A DNA stretch of 64,000 nucleotides from Ruminococcus flavefaciens AE3010 (GTDB lineage Bacteria; Bacillota; Clostridia; Oscillospirales; Ruminococcaceae). The notes under the pieces are model-generated. The model was not told where the DNA came from and ran no database searches. It saw only the letters and a list, made by a program, of their open reading frames with translations. Position 1 is the stretch's first letter. Each line of letters opens with the position of its first letter. Positions 63,568 to 64,000 of the stretch are shown piece by piece. Position numbers and translations under genes: made by a program. The stretch covers positions 1,573,001-1,637,000 of the forward strand of contig NZ_JAGT01000001.1 of NCBI RefSeq assembly GCF_000526795.1, given 5' to 3'.

Positions 63568-64000
63568 TCACTTCAACACGGCTGACAATGTATGGTCATC
63601 CTTCTTTCTGATATAAATTTTTCCAAGCTCTGTTCTCTCTCCGCCCGCATCTCCGCTTATTATTATTTCTGTTTCAGAGCCTTTTATATCCATGTTATCA
63701 GGCGTCCAGAAAATATAACCGCTATTGCCTACATAATGTGTTTTGCCAACATTTGTAATAACTCCGCTTCCAGCTTCTATATCCCAAATTGAAAAATGAC
63801 CTTCGTTGGTCGATAATGAAATTAAATAATCGTTGGAATCAAATTCAAGTAATATGCCTATTCCCGAAAGACTGCTCATAAGAGGATCATAATCTGTTTT
63901 TATTGTCACGACCTCATTGGCTTTCATCTCTGTGTACTGAGAATTGTCATAACCATTTGAATTATAAAGCCTTATTATCGGGAACACATTTGTACTGTTG
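63568..64000 (-). CDS. Hypothetical protein, 5' end outside window
   Basis: An open frame of 144 codons runs from the window edge to TGA-type stop at 63568. A GTG at 63987 is in frame but has no ribosome site, and codons NST N precede it, so the true start lies beyond the window. The visible part is beta-rich (EVVTIKTDYDPLMSSLSGIGILLEFDSNDYLISLS, GYIFWTPDNMDIKGSETEIIISG) and could be an extracellular cohesin- or Ig-like domain. No family assigned. Confidence 0.5.
   Translation of the reverse strand, partial: NSTNVFPIIRLYNSNGYDNSQYTEMKANEVVTIKTDYDPLMSSLSGIGILLEFDSNDYLISLSTNEGHFSIWDIEAGSGVITNVGKTHYVGNSGYIFWTPDNMDIKGSETEIIISGDAGGERTELGKIYIRKKDDHTLSAVLK

Overview
The window looks like part of the chromosome of a cellulolytic Ruminococcus-type Bacillota. 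Supporting signs are dockerin modules on four secreted proteins (one of which also carries a cohesin-like module), a GH44 endoglucanase, GH11-like modules, Thr-rich linkers, good AGGAGG ribosome sites, many TTGACA-N17-TATAAT promoters, and a Firmicutes-style rpoB-rpoC pair. All names come from reading motifs; no database search was run.

Left part (about 1-33.9 kb): AT-rich accessory DNA. On the minus strand lies a type I restriction-modification operon (hsdM, hsdS, hsdR with 4-base overlaps), followed by a metallopeptidase of the ImmA/IrrE type that runs off the window edge. hsdM carries an in-frame amber stop. Next (7.8-16.6 kb) is a plus-strand cluster of related surface proteins: two single-pass membrane proteins and one very large secreted cohesin/dockerin/leucine-rich-repeat protein that share a repeated extracellular module, a YidD-domain membrane protein, and an L,D-transpeptidase domain separated from its neighbour only by an in-frame TGA. 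From 16.7 to 24 kb come small orphan genes, a PhzF enzyme, a two-gene mobilisation module with a very short relaxase, a HAD phosphatase interrupted by TAG, and tandem lipoprotein esterases. From 23.8 to 33.8 kb is mobile-element cargo: DUF960, amidoligase, a 59-aa protein and a class II glutamine amidotransferase in one operon; a serine recombinase with a likely res site; a ParE/Phd toxin-antitoxin pair; a 974-aa HerA/FtsK-like ATPase; an excisionase-like protein; and a tyrosine integrase with an inserted helix-turn-helix. The integrase lies next to the 3' end of tRNA-Ala(GGC), the probable attachment site.

Right part (34-64 kb): ordinary chromosome. It has a GHL10-type lipoprotein, rpoC and rpoB (rpoB with a long acidic tail), a degenerate TraB/GumN lipoprotein, a GntR/FadR regulator, PPK2, a DUF4003-like protein, a dockerin protein with three GH11-like modules, an OmpR-type two-component system, two C_GCAxxG_C_C proteins, an XRE regulator upstream of a GH44-dockerin cellulase, a GGDEF protein, a 250-bp array of seven hairpins, an Fe-S scaffold/GGGtGRT pair behind a structured leader, and a dockerin-bearing secreted nuclease.

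The most unusual points are the surface-protein cluster with its shared module, the amidoligase operon beside recombination genes, the three genes each broken by one in-frame stop, the tandem GH11-like modules with uneven catalytic residues, and the hairpin array. Several small genes (1-1239 partial, 12800-12931, 25290-25469) are easy to miss.
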